DNA of 64,000 nt from Pseudonocardia sp. ICBG1293. GTDB lineage: Bacteria > Actinomycetota > Actinomycetes > Mycobacteriales > Pseudonocardiaceae. Positions 24,866-33,673 of this stretch are shown here, in pieces. Numbering within the stretch: position 1 is the first letter of the stretch; each line of letters opens with the position of its first letter. The notes beneath the pieces are model-generated. The model ran no database searches and was not told where the DNA came from. It was given only the letters and a program-made list of their open reading frames with translations. The stretch lies in NCBI RefSeq assembly GCF_020131355.1, contig NZ_JAHLEL010000040.1, positions 1 through 64,000 on the forward strand, written 5' to 3'. The translations under genes and the position numbers were made by a program.

Positions 24866-26668
24866 TCACACCGTGGCCAGCGCGGCGTAGCGGCCCGCGC
24901 CGGCGAGCAGCTCGTCGTGGCGGCCGGACTCGACGATCCGGCCGTGGTCGACCACGGCGATCCGGTCGGCGTCGCGCACCGTGGACAGCCGGTGCGCGAT
25001 GGTGATCGTCGTCCGGTCACGGGTGAGCGCGTCGAACGCGGCCTGCACGGCCCGCTCGGTGCGGGTGTCGAGTGCACTGGTGGCCTCGTCGAGGACCAGC
25101 ACCTTCGGGTCGCGCAGCAGCGTGCAGGCGATCGCGATGCGCTGCTTCTCCCCGCCGGAGAACCGGTGACCGCGCGAGCCGACGACGGTGTCGTACCCCT
25201 CGGGCAGGCCGGCGATCAGCTCGTGCACCTGGGCCGCCCGCGCGGCGGCCTCGATCTCGGCGTCGGTGGCGTCCGGGCGGGCGTGGCGCAGGTTCTCCCG
25301 CACGGTGGCGTGGAGCAGGTAGGTGTCCTGCCCGACGACGCCGACGATGCGGGTCAGGTCCGCGGCGGCCGTGTCCCGCAGGTCCACCCCGTCGATGGTG
25401 ACCCGGCCCGCGGTCGGGTCGTGCAGCCGCGCGACCAGCCCGGCCAGCGTGGTCTTGCCGGACCCGGTCTCGCCGACCAGGGCCAGGGTGGTCCCGGCGG
25501 GGACGTCGAGGTCGATCCCGGCGACGGCGGCGGCGTCGCTGCCGGGGTAGGCGAAGGTGACGCCGTCGAGGCGGACGTGCCCGCGGACCCGGTCGTGGTC
25601 CACCGCGACCGGGTGCTCCGGCTCGGCGACGTCCACGGTCAGGTCCAGGTACTCGAAGATCCGGGCGAACAGCGCCAGCGACGCCACGATCTGCACGCCG
25701 ACGCTCAGCAGCCCCATGACCGGCCGGAACAGCCCGCCCTGCAACGCGGTGAACGCGACCAGCGTGCCGATGCTCATCGTCCCGGCGGCGAACGGCAGCC
25801 CGGCGGCGAGGTAGATGACCGCGGGCACGGCGGCGAACACGACCTGGGTGACCGCCATCGTCCAGCGCCCGGCGAGCTGGCTGCGCAGCTCCAGCCCGAT
25901 CAGCCGCGACGAGGAGTCGGTGAAGCGGCGGGTCAGCTCCGGTCCGCTGCCGAGGGTCTTGGACAGCGCGACGCCGTCGACCGACAGGCTCTCCTCGACG
26001 GTGACGTTCAGGTCGGCCAGCTCGCGCTGCTGGGCGGCGGTGATCGCGCGGCGGGTGCGGGCGACCCGGCGGGTCAGCAGGATCGCCGGGGGCAGCACGA
26101 CGAGCGAGACCAGGGTCAGCTGCCAGGACAGCGCGGTCATCGCGACCAGGGTGGCGACGGTCGTGGTCAGGTTCGACGCGACCGAGGTCGCGGTGGTGGT
26201 GACCACGGACTGCATGCCGCCGATGTCGTTGGTGATGCGCGACTGCACCTCGCCGGTGCGGGTCCGGGTGAAGAAGGCCAGGCTCTGGCGCTGCAGGTGG
26301 GCGAAGACGCCGGTGCGCAGACCGTGCATGACCTCTTGGCCGATCCGGGTGGAGATCCAGGTCTGGGCGCCGCCGAGCGCGGCGGTGAGCGCGGCGACCG
26401 CGACCATGCCGCCGGCGAGCCAGGCGAGCAGCGTGACGTCACGCTGCGGCAGCGCCACGTCGATGACCTCGCGCAGCAGGAACGGCGAGGCCATCCCCAC
26501 GATCGACGAGGCCACGATCGTCGCGACGACGACCGTGAGCGGGCCCCGGTGCGGTGCGAACAGCGCGCCGATGCGGCGCAGCGAGACCGCGCGGGCCTGC
26601 TCCTTCTCCTCCGGCGAGGTGCTGCGGGTGTCCGGCCGGCCGGGCCGGGTCGGGGGTCGGGTGTCCAA
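24866..26668 (-). CDS. ABC exporter, fused membrane and ATPase domains
   Basis: About 600 residues. An N-terminal six-helix type-1 exporter domain (about 35-330) is fused to an ATPase with Walker A GETGSGKTT, signature FSGGEKQ, Walker B VLVLDEATS and the H-loop IAHRLST. Such half-transporters dimerise and export drugs or lipids. I place the start at TTG 26668, directly behind CGAGGAGAC. The longer reading from TTG 26719 would place the palindromic operator inside the gene. The divergent MarR gene begins 76 bp away, and the palindrome between them suggests control by that regulator. Confidence 0.88.
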   Translation of the reverse strand: MDTRPPTRPGRPDTRSTSPEEKEQARAVSLRRIGALFAPHRGPLTVVVATIVASSIVGMASPFLLREVIDVALPQRDVTLLAWLAGGMVAVAALTAALGGAQTWISTRIGQEVMHGLRTGVFAHLQRQSLAFFTRTRTGEVQSRITNDIGGMQSVVTTTATSVASNLTTTVATLVAMTALSWQLTLVSLVVLPPAILLTRRVARTRRAITAAQQRELADLNVTVEESLSVDGVALSKTLGSGPELTRRFTDSSSRLIGLELRSQLAGRWTMAVTQVVFAAVPAVIYLAAGLPFAAGTMSIGTLVAFTALQGGLFRPVMGLLSVGVQIVASLALFARIFEYLDLTVDVAEPEHPVAVDHDRVRGHVRLDGVTFAYPGSDAAAVAGIDLDVPAGTTLALVGETGSGKTTLAGLVARLHDPTAGRVTIDGVDLRDTAAADLTRIVGVVGQDTYLLHATVRENLRHARPDATDAEIEAAARAAQVHELIAGLPEGYDTVVGSRGHRFSGGEKQRIAIACTLLRDPKVLVLDEATSALDTRTERAVQAAFDALTRDRTTITIAHRLSTVRDADRIAVVDHGRIVESGRHDELLAGAGRYAALATV

Positions 26669-26698
26669 GGGGTCTCCTCGGTGTCGATTTACTGTGGT

Positions 26699-26715
26699 TG
26701 CCTCACTATGAGGCA
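26699..26715. promoter_or_regulatory. MarR-type operator palindrome TGCCTCA-N3-TGAGGCA
   Basis: A perfect 7-bp inverted repeat with a 3-base spacer lies between the divergent ABC exporter and MarR genes, 31 bp from the exporter start and 30 bp from the regulator start. Size and placement are as expected for autoregulated MarR repressors that also control a neighbouring efflux pump. Binding by this regulator is inferred. Confidence 0.6.
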
Positions 26716-26744
26716 GCAACAGCGTCGTGCACTAGTCTGTTCCC

Positions 26745-27200
26745 GTGCCGGACCGGGAACCGCCCAGGGACGCGCGCAGCGACCTGGTCGACACGTTCTG
26801 GTCGGTGGCGCGTGCGCTGCGCCACGCCTCGGCCGAGCGGCTGGCGGGCTGGGGGCTGACCCCGTCGCAGGCCCGGGCGCTCGGCACACTGGTCCGGCAC
26901 GGCGAGATGCGCCCGGGAACGCTGGCCGGGCACCTGCGGATCACCCCGCGCTCGGCGACCGAGGTGGTCGACGCGCTGGCCGGGCTCGGGATGGTCGAGC
27001 GGGCCACCGACCCGGCGGACCGGCGGGCGGTGCTGGTGCGGGTCACGGACAAGGGCGCGGCGACGACGCGCGACGTGCGGGCCGCACGGGCCGACGGCGC
27101 CGAGGCGCTGTTCGCCCGGCTGTCCGACGCCGACCGCGGCGAGCTGGCCCGGATCCTCGGCGTGCTGCGCGACGGCACCGACGGGGACCGCCACTGCTGA
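26745..27200 (+). CDS. MarR-family transcriptional regulator
   Basis: The 151-residue regulator starts at GTG 26745. It has the MarR winged helix: LTPSQARALGTLV, the recognition helix region RITPRSATEVVDAL and the wing DPADRRAVLVRVTDKG with the family DxR motif. It probably represses itself and the divergent ABC exporter through the palindrome at 26699-26715, releasing on binding an exported compound. The ligand is unknown. Confidence 0.88.
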   Translation: MPDREPPRDARSDLVDTFWSVARALRHASAERLAGWGLTPSQARALGTLVRHGEMRPGTLAGHLRITPRSATEVVDALAGLGMVERATDPADRRAVLVRVTDKGAATTRDVRAARADGAEALFARLSDADRGELARILGVLRDGTDGDRHC

Positions 27201-27330
27201 GCGCGGTCCGCCCACGACCGGAACAGCCCCCGTCCGGGCCGGCCCTGCCGGGCGCGGGCCGGGCCGCGCGGGGGAACGGCCGCGGCAGACCGAGCGGGCC
27301 CGGGGCCACCGCGGGCGGGGCGTCCGCGGC

Positions 27331-28602
27331 TCACCGCACGACGGGATCCGTCCGGTCGTCGCCCCCGGAGGTACGGCCGCGGCGGACCCGCGCAGCCCGC
27401 ACGAGCGCCCGCACCGCCGTCCCGGCCCCCAGGACCACGGCCCCGGCCAGCACCGACACCGGCGGCAGCAGCGTCGCGAGCACCACGCAGCCGAGCAACC
27501 CGGAGCCCGACAGCGCCCGACGCCACGGCCGGTCGCGGTGCAGGGTCAGCGCCGCGGCGTTCGCGACCGCGTAGTACAGCAGCACCGCGAACCCGGACAG
27601 GCCGATCGCGGTGACCGGGGCCGCGGTCAGCACCAGCAGCAGCACGACGGCGCCGGTGGCCAGCTCGGCCCGGTGCGGCACCGCGAACCGCGGGTGCACC
27701 GCGGCGAGCGCGCCCGGCAGCTCCCGGTCCCGGGCCATCGCCAGCACGGTGCGCCCGACCCCGGCGACCAGCGCGAGCAGCACCCCGGCCGAGGCGAGCG
27801 CGCCCCCGACCCGGACGAGCAGCGCCGTCCCGTCCCCGGCCGCGGTGGCCAGCGGCGCCGCGGACCCCGCCAGTGCGTCCGGCCCGGCGGCCCGCAGCGC
27901 GGCGACGGCGACGACGACGTAGACCACGAGCACCAGGCCGAGCGCGAGCGGGATCGCCCGCGGGATGGTGCGGGCGGGGTCGCGCACCTCCTCCCCGAGC
28001 GTGGCGATGCGGGCGTACCCGGCGAAGGCGAAGAACAGCAGGCCCGCCGCCTGCAGTACGGCGAGCGGACCGGCGTCGGCCCAGCCGTCGAAGGGGGAGA
28101 CGACGGCGGGCCGGGTGGACGCGGCGACGACCACCGCCACGAGCACGGCGAGGGTGCACCCGACCAGGACCCGGGTGGCGAGCGCGGTACGGGTGACGCC
28201 GCGCAGGTTCACCGCCACCATCGCGACGACGGCCGCCGCCGCGACCGCGCGGGCGTGCTCCGGCCACGCGTAGGAGCCCAGCGTCAGGGCCATCGCGGCG
28301 CACGAGGCGGTCTTGCCGGTGACGAAGGCCCACCCGGCAAGGAACCCCCACGTCTGCCCCAGCCTGCGGCGCCCGTACACGTAGGCACCCCCGGACTCCG
28401 GGTACCGGGCGGCGAGCCACGCCGAGGACATCGCGTTCGCCGTCGCGATCACCCCGGCGACCAGCAGGGCCGGGAGCAGGGCGGTCCCGGCGACGGCCGC
28501 GGCGGGTCCGAACACCGCGAACACCCCGGCGCCGAGCATGGAGCCGACGCCGAGGACCACGGCGTCGCCGGTACCGAGCCGGCGCTGCGGGGTCGTGTGC
28601 AC
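27331..28602 (-). CDS. APC-superfamily amino acid permease
   Basis: The 423-residue transporter, from GTG 28602, begins with the APC first-helix signature LGVGSMLGAGVFAVFG and has PESGGAYVYGRRRLG and about 11-12 membrane helices. FFAFAGYARIATLGEEVRDPART is the conserved loop that follows helix 6 in amino acid/polyamine/cation antiporters. Transport of amino acids or amines is expected; the substrate is not known. The charged tail RGRTSGGDDRTDP is cytoplasmic. Upstream and divergent lies a YrhK protein gene. Confidence 0.85.
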   Translation of the reverse strand: MHTTPQRRLGTGDAVVLGVGSMLGAGVFAVFGPAAAVAGTALLPALLVAGVIATANAMSSAWLAARYPESGGAYVYGRRRLGQTWGFLAGWAFVTGKTASCAAMALTLGSYAWPEHARAVAAAAVVAMVAVNLRGVTRTALATRVLVGCTLAVLVAVVVAASTRPAVVSPFDGWADAGPLAVLQAAGLLFFAFAGYARIATLGEEVRDPARTIPRAIPLALGLVLVVYVVVAVAALRAAGPDALAGSAAPLATAAGDGTALLVRVGGALASAGVLLALVAGVGRTVLAMARDRELPGALAAVHPRFAVPHRAELATGAVVLLLVLTAAPVTAIGLSGFAVLLYYAVANAAALTLHRDRPWRRALSGSGLLGCVVLATLLPPVSVLAGAVVLGAGTAVRALVRAARVRRGRTSGGDDRTDPVVR

Positions 28603-28657
28603 GTGCTCACCCTTCCCCGGGGTGGCGCCGGCCGGTCGGCGGGGTACCCGGCGACCC

Positions 28658-28945
28658 ATGGGACCGACCGCGCACGACGGACCGCTGACGTTCACCATCG
28701 GGCACGAGGAGCTCGTCGTGCGCCAACGGTACGAGGTGCTCAGCATCGTCAACGACATCCTGGTCGCGCTCTGGTTCGTGATCGGCAGCGTGCTGTTCTT
28801 CCACGAGGCCACCACGACCGCGGGGACCTGGCTGTTCCTCCTCGGCTCGGTCGAGCTGATGATCCGCCCGGTGATCCGGCTGGCCCGCCGGGTGCACCTG
28901 CGGCGGATCACCGGTGCCCCGCCCGAGGCGGCTCACGACTTCTGA
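28658..28945 (+). CDS. YrhK-family small membrane protein
   Basis: The 95-residue product from ATG 28658 has LVVRQRYEVLSIVNDILVAL and two hydrophobic segments (ILVALWFVIGSVLFF and TWLFLLGSVELMIRPVIRL), the YrhK-like domain. Function is unknown; the fold is a membrane hairpin with a helix that places basic residues (RRVHLRR) on the inside face. It is divergent from the permease gene. Confidence 0.75.
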   Translation: MGPTAHDGPLTFTIGHEELVVRQRYEVLSIVNDILVALWFVIGSVLFFHEATTTAGTWLFLLGSVELMIRPVIRLARRVHLRRITGAPPEAAHDF

Positions 28946-29758
28946 CCCGCGGCGGCGGGCCGGGAGCCACCGACGGCGATCGGGTGGCGCACCCCGGCAC
29001 GCCGGTCCGGACGGGGACGTGGTTCGACGCCCCCGTCCGGGGGTACGCCGCGCGGGCACCACCCGAACGACCCGGAGGCACCCCGATGTCCGACAGCACC
29101 CTCAGCAAGGTCCCGACCGCGGACCCGGCGGAGCACGAGGCGTACTTCCCGTCGCCGTACTCGCTCGATGCCTACACCGCGCCGCGCACCGACTTCGACG
29201 GCCTCGCGACGGAACCGAACGCCTGGTCCGGTGGACGCTGGAAGGTGCTCGTGCTGGCCACCGACGAGCGCTACCTGCGGATGGGCAACGGCACCTTCTT
29301 CTCCACCGGCAACCACCCGGTGGAGACGCTGCTGCCGCTGCACCACGTGCTCGGGGCCGGGTTCGGCGTCGAGATCGCGACGCTCACCGGCAACCCGGCG
29401 AAGTTCGAGTGGTGGGCCTACCCGGGCGAGGACGAGGCGGTCGCCGGCACCCGGGACCGGCTCCTCGCCCAGTGGCGCGCACCGAAGTCGCTGGCCGAGG
29501 TCGTCGAGCGCGAGCTGGGTGACGACTCGGACTACCTCGCGGTGTTCGTCCCGGGCGGGCACGGTGCACTGTCGGGCCTGCCGTTCTCCACCGACGTCCG
29601 GGACACCCTGGAGTGGGCGATGCGCACCGACCGGCTCGTGGTGTCGCTGTGCCACGGGCCCGCCGCGTTCCTCTCGACCCGGATCGGCCGCGGCCGCTCT
29701 GAGCTTGGCCCCTGGTACCGGACACCTGTCCTGAGGCGGACGCCGTCCGCCGGGAAGG

Positions 29759-30061
29759 ATGTCGTTCGTGCCCGCTCCTCACCCGCCGGAGTTCCGGCAA
29801 CGCGCTATCGACCTGGCCCGTTCGAAGGTCAAGCCGATCTCGGAAATCGCCAAGGACCTGTCGTTGTCGGAGTCGTGTCTGCGGAACTGGGTCTCCCAGG
29901 CCGACGCAGACGACGGTGACCCGCGCTCCACACGTCTGTCGAGCGCGGAGAAAAGTGAGATCGTCGAACTCCGAAAGAAGGCCCGCCGGCTCGAGATCGA
30001 GAACGAGATCCTCAAGCGTGCTGCCGCGTACTTCGCCCGGGAGAGCATCCTCCCAAAGTAG
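29759..30061 (+). CDS. IS3-family transposase OrfA
   Basis: This 100-residue DNA-binding subunit has a helix-turn-helix (RQRAIDLARSKVKPISEIAKDLSLSESCLRNWV) and a leucine-zipper-like tail (RLEIENEILKRAAAYFA). It ends CCAAAG-TAG at 30059-30061. The following frame stays open from 30061, so a -1 slip at the CCCAAAG run would fuse it to OrfB (SILPK then VVFPLVRELADDGF), the usual way IS3 elements make the full transposase. Confidence 0.85.
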   Translation: MSFVPAPHPPEFRQRAIDLARSKVKPISEIAKDLSLSESCLRNWVSQADADDGDPRSTRLSSAEKSEIVELRKKARRLEIENEILKRAAAYFARESILPK

Positions 30062-30108
30062 TTTTCCCGCTGGTCCGTGAACTCGCCGACGATGGATTCG
30101 ACGTCGCG

Positions 30109-30942
30109 GTGACCTGCCGGGTCCTTGGCGTCCGCCGCCAGGGCTACTACGAATGGCACTCCGGGGCGACATCGCTACGGACGCAGGAGAACGAACTGCT
30201 CCTCAAACACATCGAGAAAATCCACGCAGAGTCCCGGGGCACCTACGGATGGCCACGTGTGCACGCCGAGCTCACCCTCGGACTCGGTATCACGGTGAAC
30301 CACAAACGCGTCGCTCGGCTGATGCGCCAGGCCGGGATCCAGGGCCTCTACCGGCGACGCAACCACGGCTGCACCGTCCGGGACCAGCACGCCGACCCCT
30401 ACACCGACCTGGTCGACCGCGACTTCACCGTCGACGGACCGGATGAGATCTGGTGCACCGACATCACCGAACACCCCACCCGAGAAGGGAAAGTCTACTG
30501 CGCGGCAGTCATCGATGTATTCTCCCGGAAAGCAGTCGGATGGTCCATCGCCGACAACATGCGCACCGAACTCGTCATCGACGCCCTCGGCATGGCCATA
30601 CTCCGCCGACGCCCGCAATACCACGCCACGATCCTACATTCCAACCACGGCACCCAATTCACATCATGGGCATTCGGTCGACGTCTGGTCGCCGCTGGAA
30701 TCGTCCCATCGATGGGCTCGATCGGAGATTGCTACGATAACTCTCTGGTCGAATCATTCTGGGGTACCATGCAACTCGAACTGCTCGATTCCAGAACCTG
30801 GAAAACCCGCGCAGAGCTTGCCACCGCCATCTTCGAATGGATAGAATGCTGGTACAATCCGTTACGGCGCCATTCCAGTATTGGGATGCTCTCCCCGAAC
30901 GACTTCGAAGCAGCCCACACCCCGCCCAACCACACCCACTGA
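30109..30942 (+). CDS. IS3-family transposase OrfB (integrase catalytic domain), middle Asp replaced
   Basis: The 277-residue reading from GTG 30109 is probably only the 3' part of an OrfAB fusion. It has the HTH_21 region (THGYGWPRVHAEL-like, here GTYGWPRVHAEL) and an rve core with the first Asp in WCTDITEH and the Glu in NSLVESFWG. The middle motif reads LHSNHGTQFTS, with AAC (Asn) where the family has an Asp (HSDHGSQ). That residue binds catalytic metal, so this copy is probably inactive unless complemented. The fold and remaining motifs are otherwise normal. Confidence 0.85.
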   Translation: MTCRVLGVRRQGYYEWHSGATSLRTQENELLLKHIEKIHAESRGTYGWPRVHAELTLGLGITVNHKRVARLMRQAGIQGLYRRRNHGCTVRDQHADPYTDLVDRDFTVDGPDEIWCTDITEHPTREGKVYCAAVIDVFSRKAVGWSIADNMRTELVIDALGMAILRRRPQYHATILHSNHGTQFTSWAFGRRLVAAGIVPSMGSIGDCYDNSLVESFWGTMQLELLDSRTWKTRAELATAIFEWIECWYNPLRRHSSIGMLSPNDFEAAHTPPNHTH

Positions 30943-31259
30943 CCCCACACCGTCGGTGTCCGGACTACGGGGCCAAGCTCACTCGGTGTTCGAGGGCTAC
31001 GAGATGTGCGTGTTCCCCGACGCGCTCGACGCCGGCGCCAACGTCGACATCGGCTACCTGCCGGGTGAGATGCCGTGGCTGCTCGGCAAGGCCCTGACCG
31101 ACGAGGGCGTCCGCGTCGTCAACGACGACATGACCGGGCGCTGCACCACCGACCGCAACGTCATCACCGGGGACAGCCCGCTGGCCGCGAACGAGCTCGG
31201 CAGGCGCACCGCGACCGCCCTGCTCGAGCTCGCCCGCCGCCGGGGCTGAGCGGGTCCGG

Positions 31260-31749
31260 TCAGGCCTGCGTGCCGCCGGCCGCCAGCCGCCACACCCGGT
31301 CGCGGCTGAACGGCTGGTGGTACGGCCGTACCCCCAGCGCCCGCCGGATCGCGTTCGCGACCGCGGGCGCCACCGGGTTGTAGGGCGCCTCGCTCATCGA
31401 CTTCGCGCCGTAGGTGCCCAGCGCGTCGTGGGTCCGGGCGTAGCGCACCTCGGTCACCGGGACGTCGGCCATCTGCGGCACCCGGTAGGTCCGGAACACC
31501 GGGTTGAGGATCTCGCCGGAGCCGCCGACGTACACCTCCTCGTACAGCGCGCTGCCCAGCCCCATCGCGGCGCCGCCCTCGACCTGGCCGCGCAGCTGCT
31601 CGGGGTTGAGGACGGTGCCGGCGTCGACGGCCTGCACCGAGCGCAGCACCCGGACCTCGCCGGTCGCGGTGTCCACCGCGACCCGCACGCCGTGGCAGTT
31701 CGCGGTGATCGCCCGCGCGGTGCCGGGCTCCTCCCCCGTGGCCGACAGC
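31260..31749 (-). pseudogene. xanthine dehydrogenase-family molybdopterin-binding subunit, 3' fragment
   Basis: About 162 C-terminal residues remain of a large molybdopterin subunit (normally 700-800). ITANCHGVRVAVDTATGEVRVLR, VDAGTVLNPEQLRGQVEGGAAMGLG, LGTYGAKSMSEAPYNPVAPAVANAIRRALGVR and the stop at 31260 are typical of aldehyde/xanthine/CO dehydrogenases; the E in the SEAPYN region corresponds to the active-site glutamate. The frame runs open into the IS110 end at about 31749 and nothing of the 5' part is found on the other side. The gene was truncated by the IS110-associated event. Confidence 0.85.
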
Positions 31750-33223
31750 CCCCGTTACCTTCTTGATCAAGCCCGCTGAGGGCTTGCAGGCCGCCGGCCG
31801 CGGTATGACTGACTGCCCCTGTCGCCCGATGATCTGGGGGGTGTTGTCGCCGTGGCCGGAGGGCGCCAACGACCGCTGATAGAGACCTGACCCGTGTGGT
31901 CTGCTCGTAACGTGGCTGCCGGCGCGGGTGCTCGTGGTCGGCCTGCCGCGACGAGAAGGGAGCGGCGGTTGCCCGATCCTGACCAGCACCCGACCGGGTT
32001 CGCGGTGTTCTGCGGCCCGGACGTGGGCAAGTCCGAACACCACGCCTGCGCGGTCGACACCAACGGGAAGCGGGTGCACGACAAGGCCCTGCCCAACGAC
32101 GAATCGGCGCTGCGCACCGTGCTGTCCGGGCTGGCCGAGCACGGCGCGGTGCTGATGGTCATCGACCAGCCCGCCTCGATCGGAGCGCTGGCCATCGCCG
32201 TCGCTCGTGATCTGGGGATCACGGTGGCCTACCTGCCCGGGCTGGCGATGCGCCGCATCGCCGACCTGCATCCCGGGCAGGCCAAGACCGACGCCCGCGA
32301 CGCCCACGTGATCGCCGAGGCCGCCCGGACGATGCCGCACACCCTGCGCCGGGTCGGCACCGACGACGAGACCCTCGCCGAACTCACTGTGCTCGCCGGT
32401 TACGACGATGACCTGGCTGGGCAGAGCACCCGGCTGACGAACCGGCTGCGCGACGCCCTGCTGCATGTTCATCCCGCCCTGGAACGCCTGCTCGGGCCAC
32501 GCCTGGACCGCGGTGGCGTGCTCGACCTGCTCGCGGCCGCGCCCACCCCGCAAGCCCTGCGAGAGCTCGGCGCTGACGGGATCGCCGAGACGATGCGGGC
32601 CCGGTCGCCTCGACTGGCCCGCACCCTTCCCGCCCAGATCCTGACCTCGCTCGACGCCCAGAGCCTGACCGTTCCCGGCACGGCCGCGTTCGCCCGTGTC
32701 ATCACCGGCGTCGCCGGGCAGCTGCGCCAGGTCCACACCGAACGCGACCAGCTCGCCGACGAGCTCGAAGCCCGCCTGGAGGCCCACCCTCTTGGACCGG
32801 TCCTGACCTCGATGCCCGGACTCGGGGTCAGGACCGCCATCAAGATCCTCACCATCGTCGGCGACGGCTCCGGGTTCCCCACCGCCGGGCACCTCGCCGC
32901 TTACGCCGGCCTCGCCCCAGTCACCCGCCGCTCCGGCACCTCGATCAAAGGCGAAACCCGATCCCAGCGCGGCAACCACGCCCTGAAATCCGCGCTGTTC
33001 CTGTCCGCATTCGCCGCCCTGGCCGACCCCGCCAGCCGCGCCTACTACGACCGCAAACGAGCCGCCGGCAAACGACACAACGCCGCCCTGATCTGCCTCG
33101 CCCGACGCCGCACCGACGTCATCTACGCCATGCTCCGCGACCGCCGCCCCTACAACCCGCCCACGGTCAACAACCCCGATCCAGAACTCGCCGCCGCTTG
33201 ACGAACCCATAGAGACACCCCCC
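31750..33223. mobile_element. IS110-family insertion sequence, copy 1
   Basis: About 1.47 kb, identical by eye to the copy at 57574-59047 except for the base at 32018. Shared sequence starts at CCCCGTTACCTTCTTG and ends at GAGACACCCCCC; the exact borders are ambiguous inside C-runs. There are no long terminal inverted repeats, as expected for IS110. The flanks are two unrelated truncated genes (molybdopterin dehydrogenase on the left, gentisate dioxygenase on the right), so this copy marks a deletion or recombination junction, not a simple insertion. Confidence 0.88.
31969..33201 (+). CDS. IS110-family transposase (DEDD), copy 1, Pro at catalytic motif
   Basis: The 410-residue product from TTG 31969 (GAAGGGAG site upstream; GTG 31894 is an in-frame alternative) has the RuvC-like DEDD domain: D18 in the VGK motif, D66 in VIDQPAS, and D108 and D111 in KTDARDAH. 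The C-terminal transposase_20 domain has SMPGLGVRTAIKIL and the SGTSIKGETRSQRGN serine region. In this copy residue 17 is Pro (CGPDVGK), where the other copy and the family have Leu (LDVGK). A proline in the strand carrying the first catalytic Asp may impair activity. Confidence 0.9.
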   Translation: MPDPDQHPTGFAVFCGPDVGKSEHHACAVDTNGKRVHDKALPNDESALRTVLSGLAEHGAVLMVIDQPASIGALAIAVARDLGITVAYLPGLAMRRIADLHPGQAKTDARDAHVIAEAARTMPHTLRRVGTDDETLAELTVLAGYDDDLAGQSTRLTNRLRDALLHVHPALERLLGPRLDRGGVLDLLAAAPTPQALRELGADGIAETMRARSPRLARTLPAQILTSLDAQSLTVPGTAAFARVITGVAGQLRQVHTERDQLADELEARLEAHPLGPVLTSMPGLGVRTAIKILTIVGDGSGFPTAGHLAAYAGLAPVTRRSGTSIKGETRSQRGNHALKSALFLSAFAALADPASRAYYDRKRAAGKRHNAALICLARRRTDVIYAMLRDRRPYNPPTVNNPDPELAAA

Positions 33224-33673
33224 CTCCCCGCACATCGTTCGCCGCTGCTGGCCTACCGCTGGGCCGACACCGACCGGGCACTGTCGGCTCTGGTGGGCAC
33301 GGCGGGCACCGGTTCCGCGGCCCTGAGGTACGGCGACCCGGTCCGCGGTGGTGATGTCATGCCGACGATGCGGTGCGAGATCACCCGGGTCCTCGCCGGG
33401 GCCTCGACGGAGACCTCCCGCCAGACCGGTGGTCGGGTGCTGTGCGTGCTGCACGGCAACGGGGAGATCGCGATCGGCGACCAGGTGTTCGTCGCGGAGC
33501 CCGGCGACATCCTCGCCGTCCCGTCGTGGACACCGTGGGCGATCCGTGCCGCCGGTGAGATGGACGTGTTCAGCACCAGCGACGCGCCCATCCTGGAGAG
33601 CCTCGGCCTCATGCGCACCGAGACCCTCGACGCCCCTTTTCCGACCGGTGCGCTCGCCGGGGTACAGCAGTGA
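33224..33673 (+). pseudogene. gentisate 1,2-dioxygenase, 3' fragment (second cupin domain)
   Basis: Gentisate 1,2-dioxygenase opens the ring of 2,5-dihydroxybenzoate to maleylpyruvate. Only about 149 C-terminal residues are left, entering from the IS110 border with HRSPLLAYRWADTDRAL. The C-terminal cupin follows: PTMRCEITRVLAG, then GGRVLCVLHGNGEIAIGDQVFVAEPGDILAVPSWTPWAI and FSTSDAPILESLGLMR. The N-terminal cupin, which carries the iron-binding histidines, is missing. An ATG or GTG inside (for example GTG 33293) could start a shortened protein, but it would lack the iron site. It is translationally coupled (GTGA) to the hydroxylase gene. Confidence 0.85.

Larger units (their letters stand above)
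29700..30981. mobile_element. IS3-family insertion sequence, 1282 bp, CTC target duplication
   Basis: The ends are imperfect inverted repeats of about 27 bases starting TGAGCTTGGCCCC on the left; the right end read in reverse begins with the same 13 bases and later shares CCGGACACC. CTC occurs directly outside both ends (29697-29699 and 30982-30984). Inside are two overlapping-phase genes, orfA and orfB. Base composition is visibly lower in GC than the flanks, consistent with arrival from elsewhere. Confidence 0.88.
29086..31249 (+). pseudogene. hchA: HchA/Hsp31-type DJ-1-superfamily chaperone-deglycase, split by IS3 element
   Basis: HchA removes glycation adducts and acts as a holding chaperone. 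The 5' part (29086-29699) encodes residues 1-204 with the nucleophile elbow SLCHGPAAF. The 3' part (30985-31249) encodes YEMCVFPDALDAGANVDIGYLPG and the end. Removing the element and one copy of the CTC duplication restores a single 292-residue frame across the junction (TRIGRGRSVFEGYEMC). The gene is therefore inactive as it stands, because the first part runs into the element, and the damage is recent: no other lesion is seen. Confidence 0.88.

Noticed and set aside
31054..33210. 718-codon antisense frame across IS110 copy 1
   Set aside because: Same compositional effect; the same antisense frame is seen in copy 2 and it has no family resemblance.
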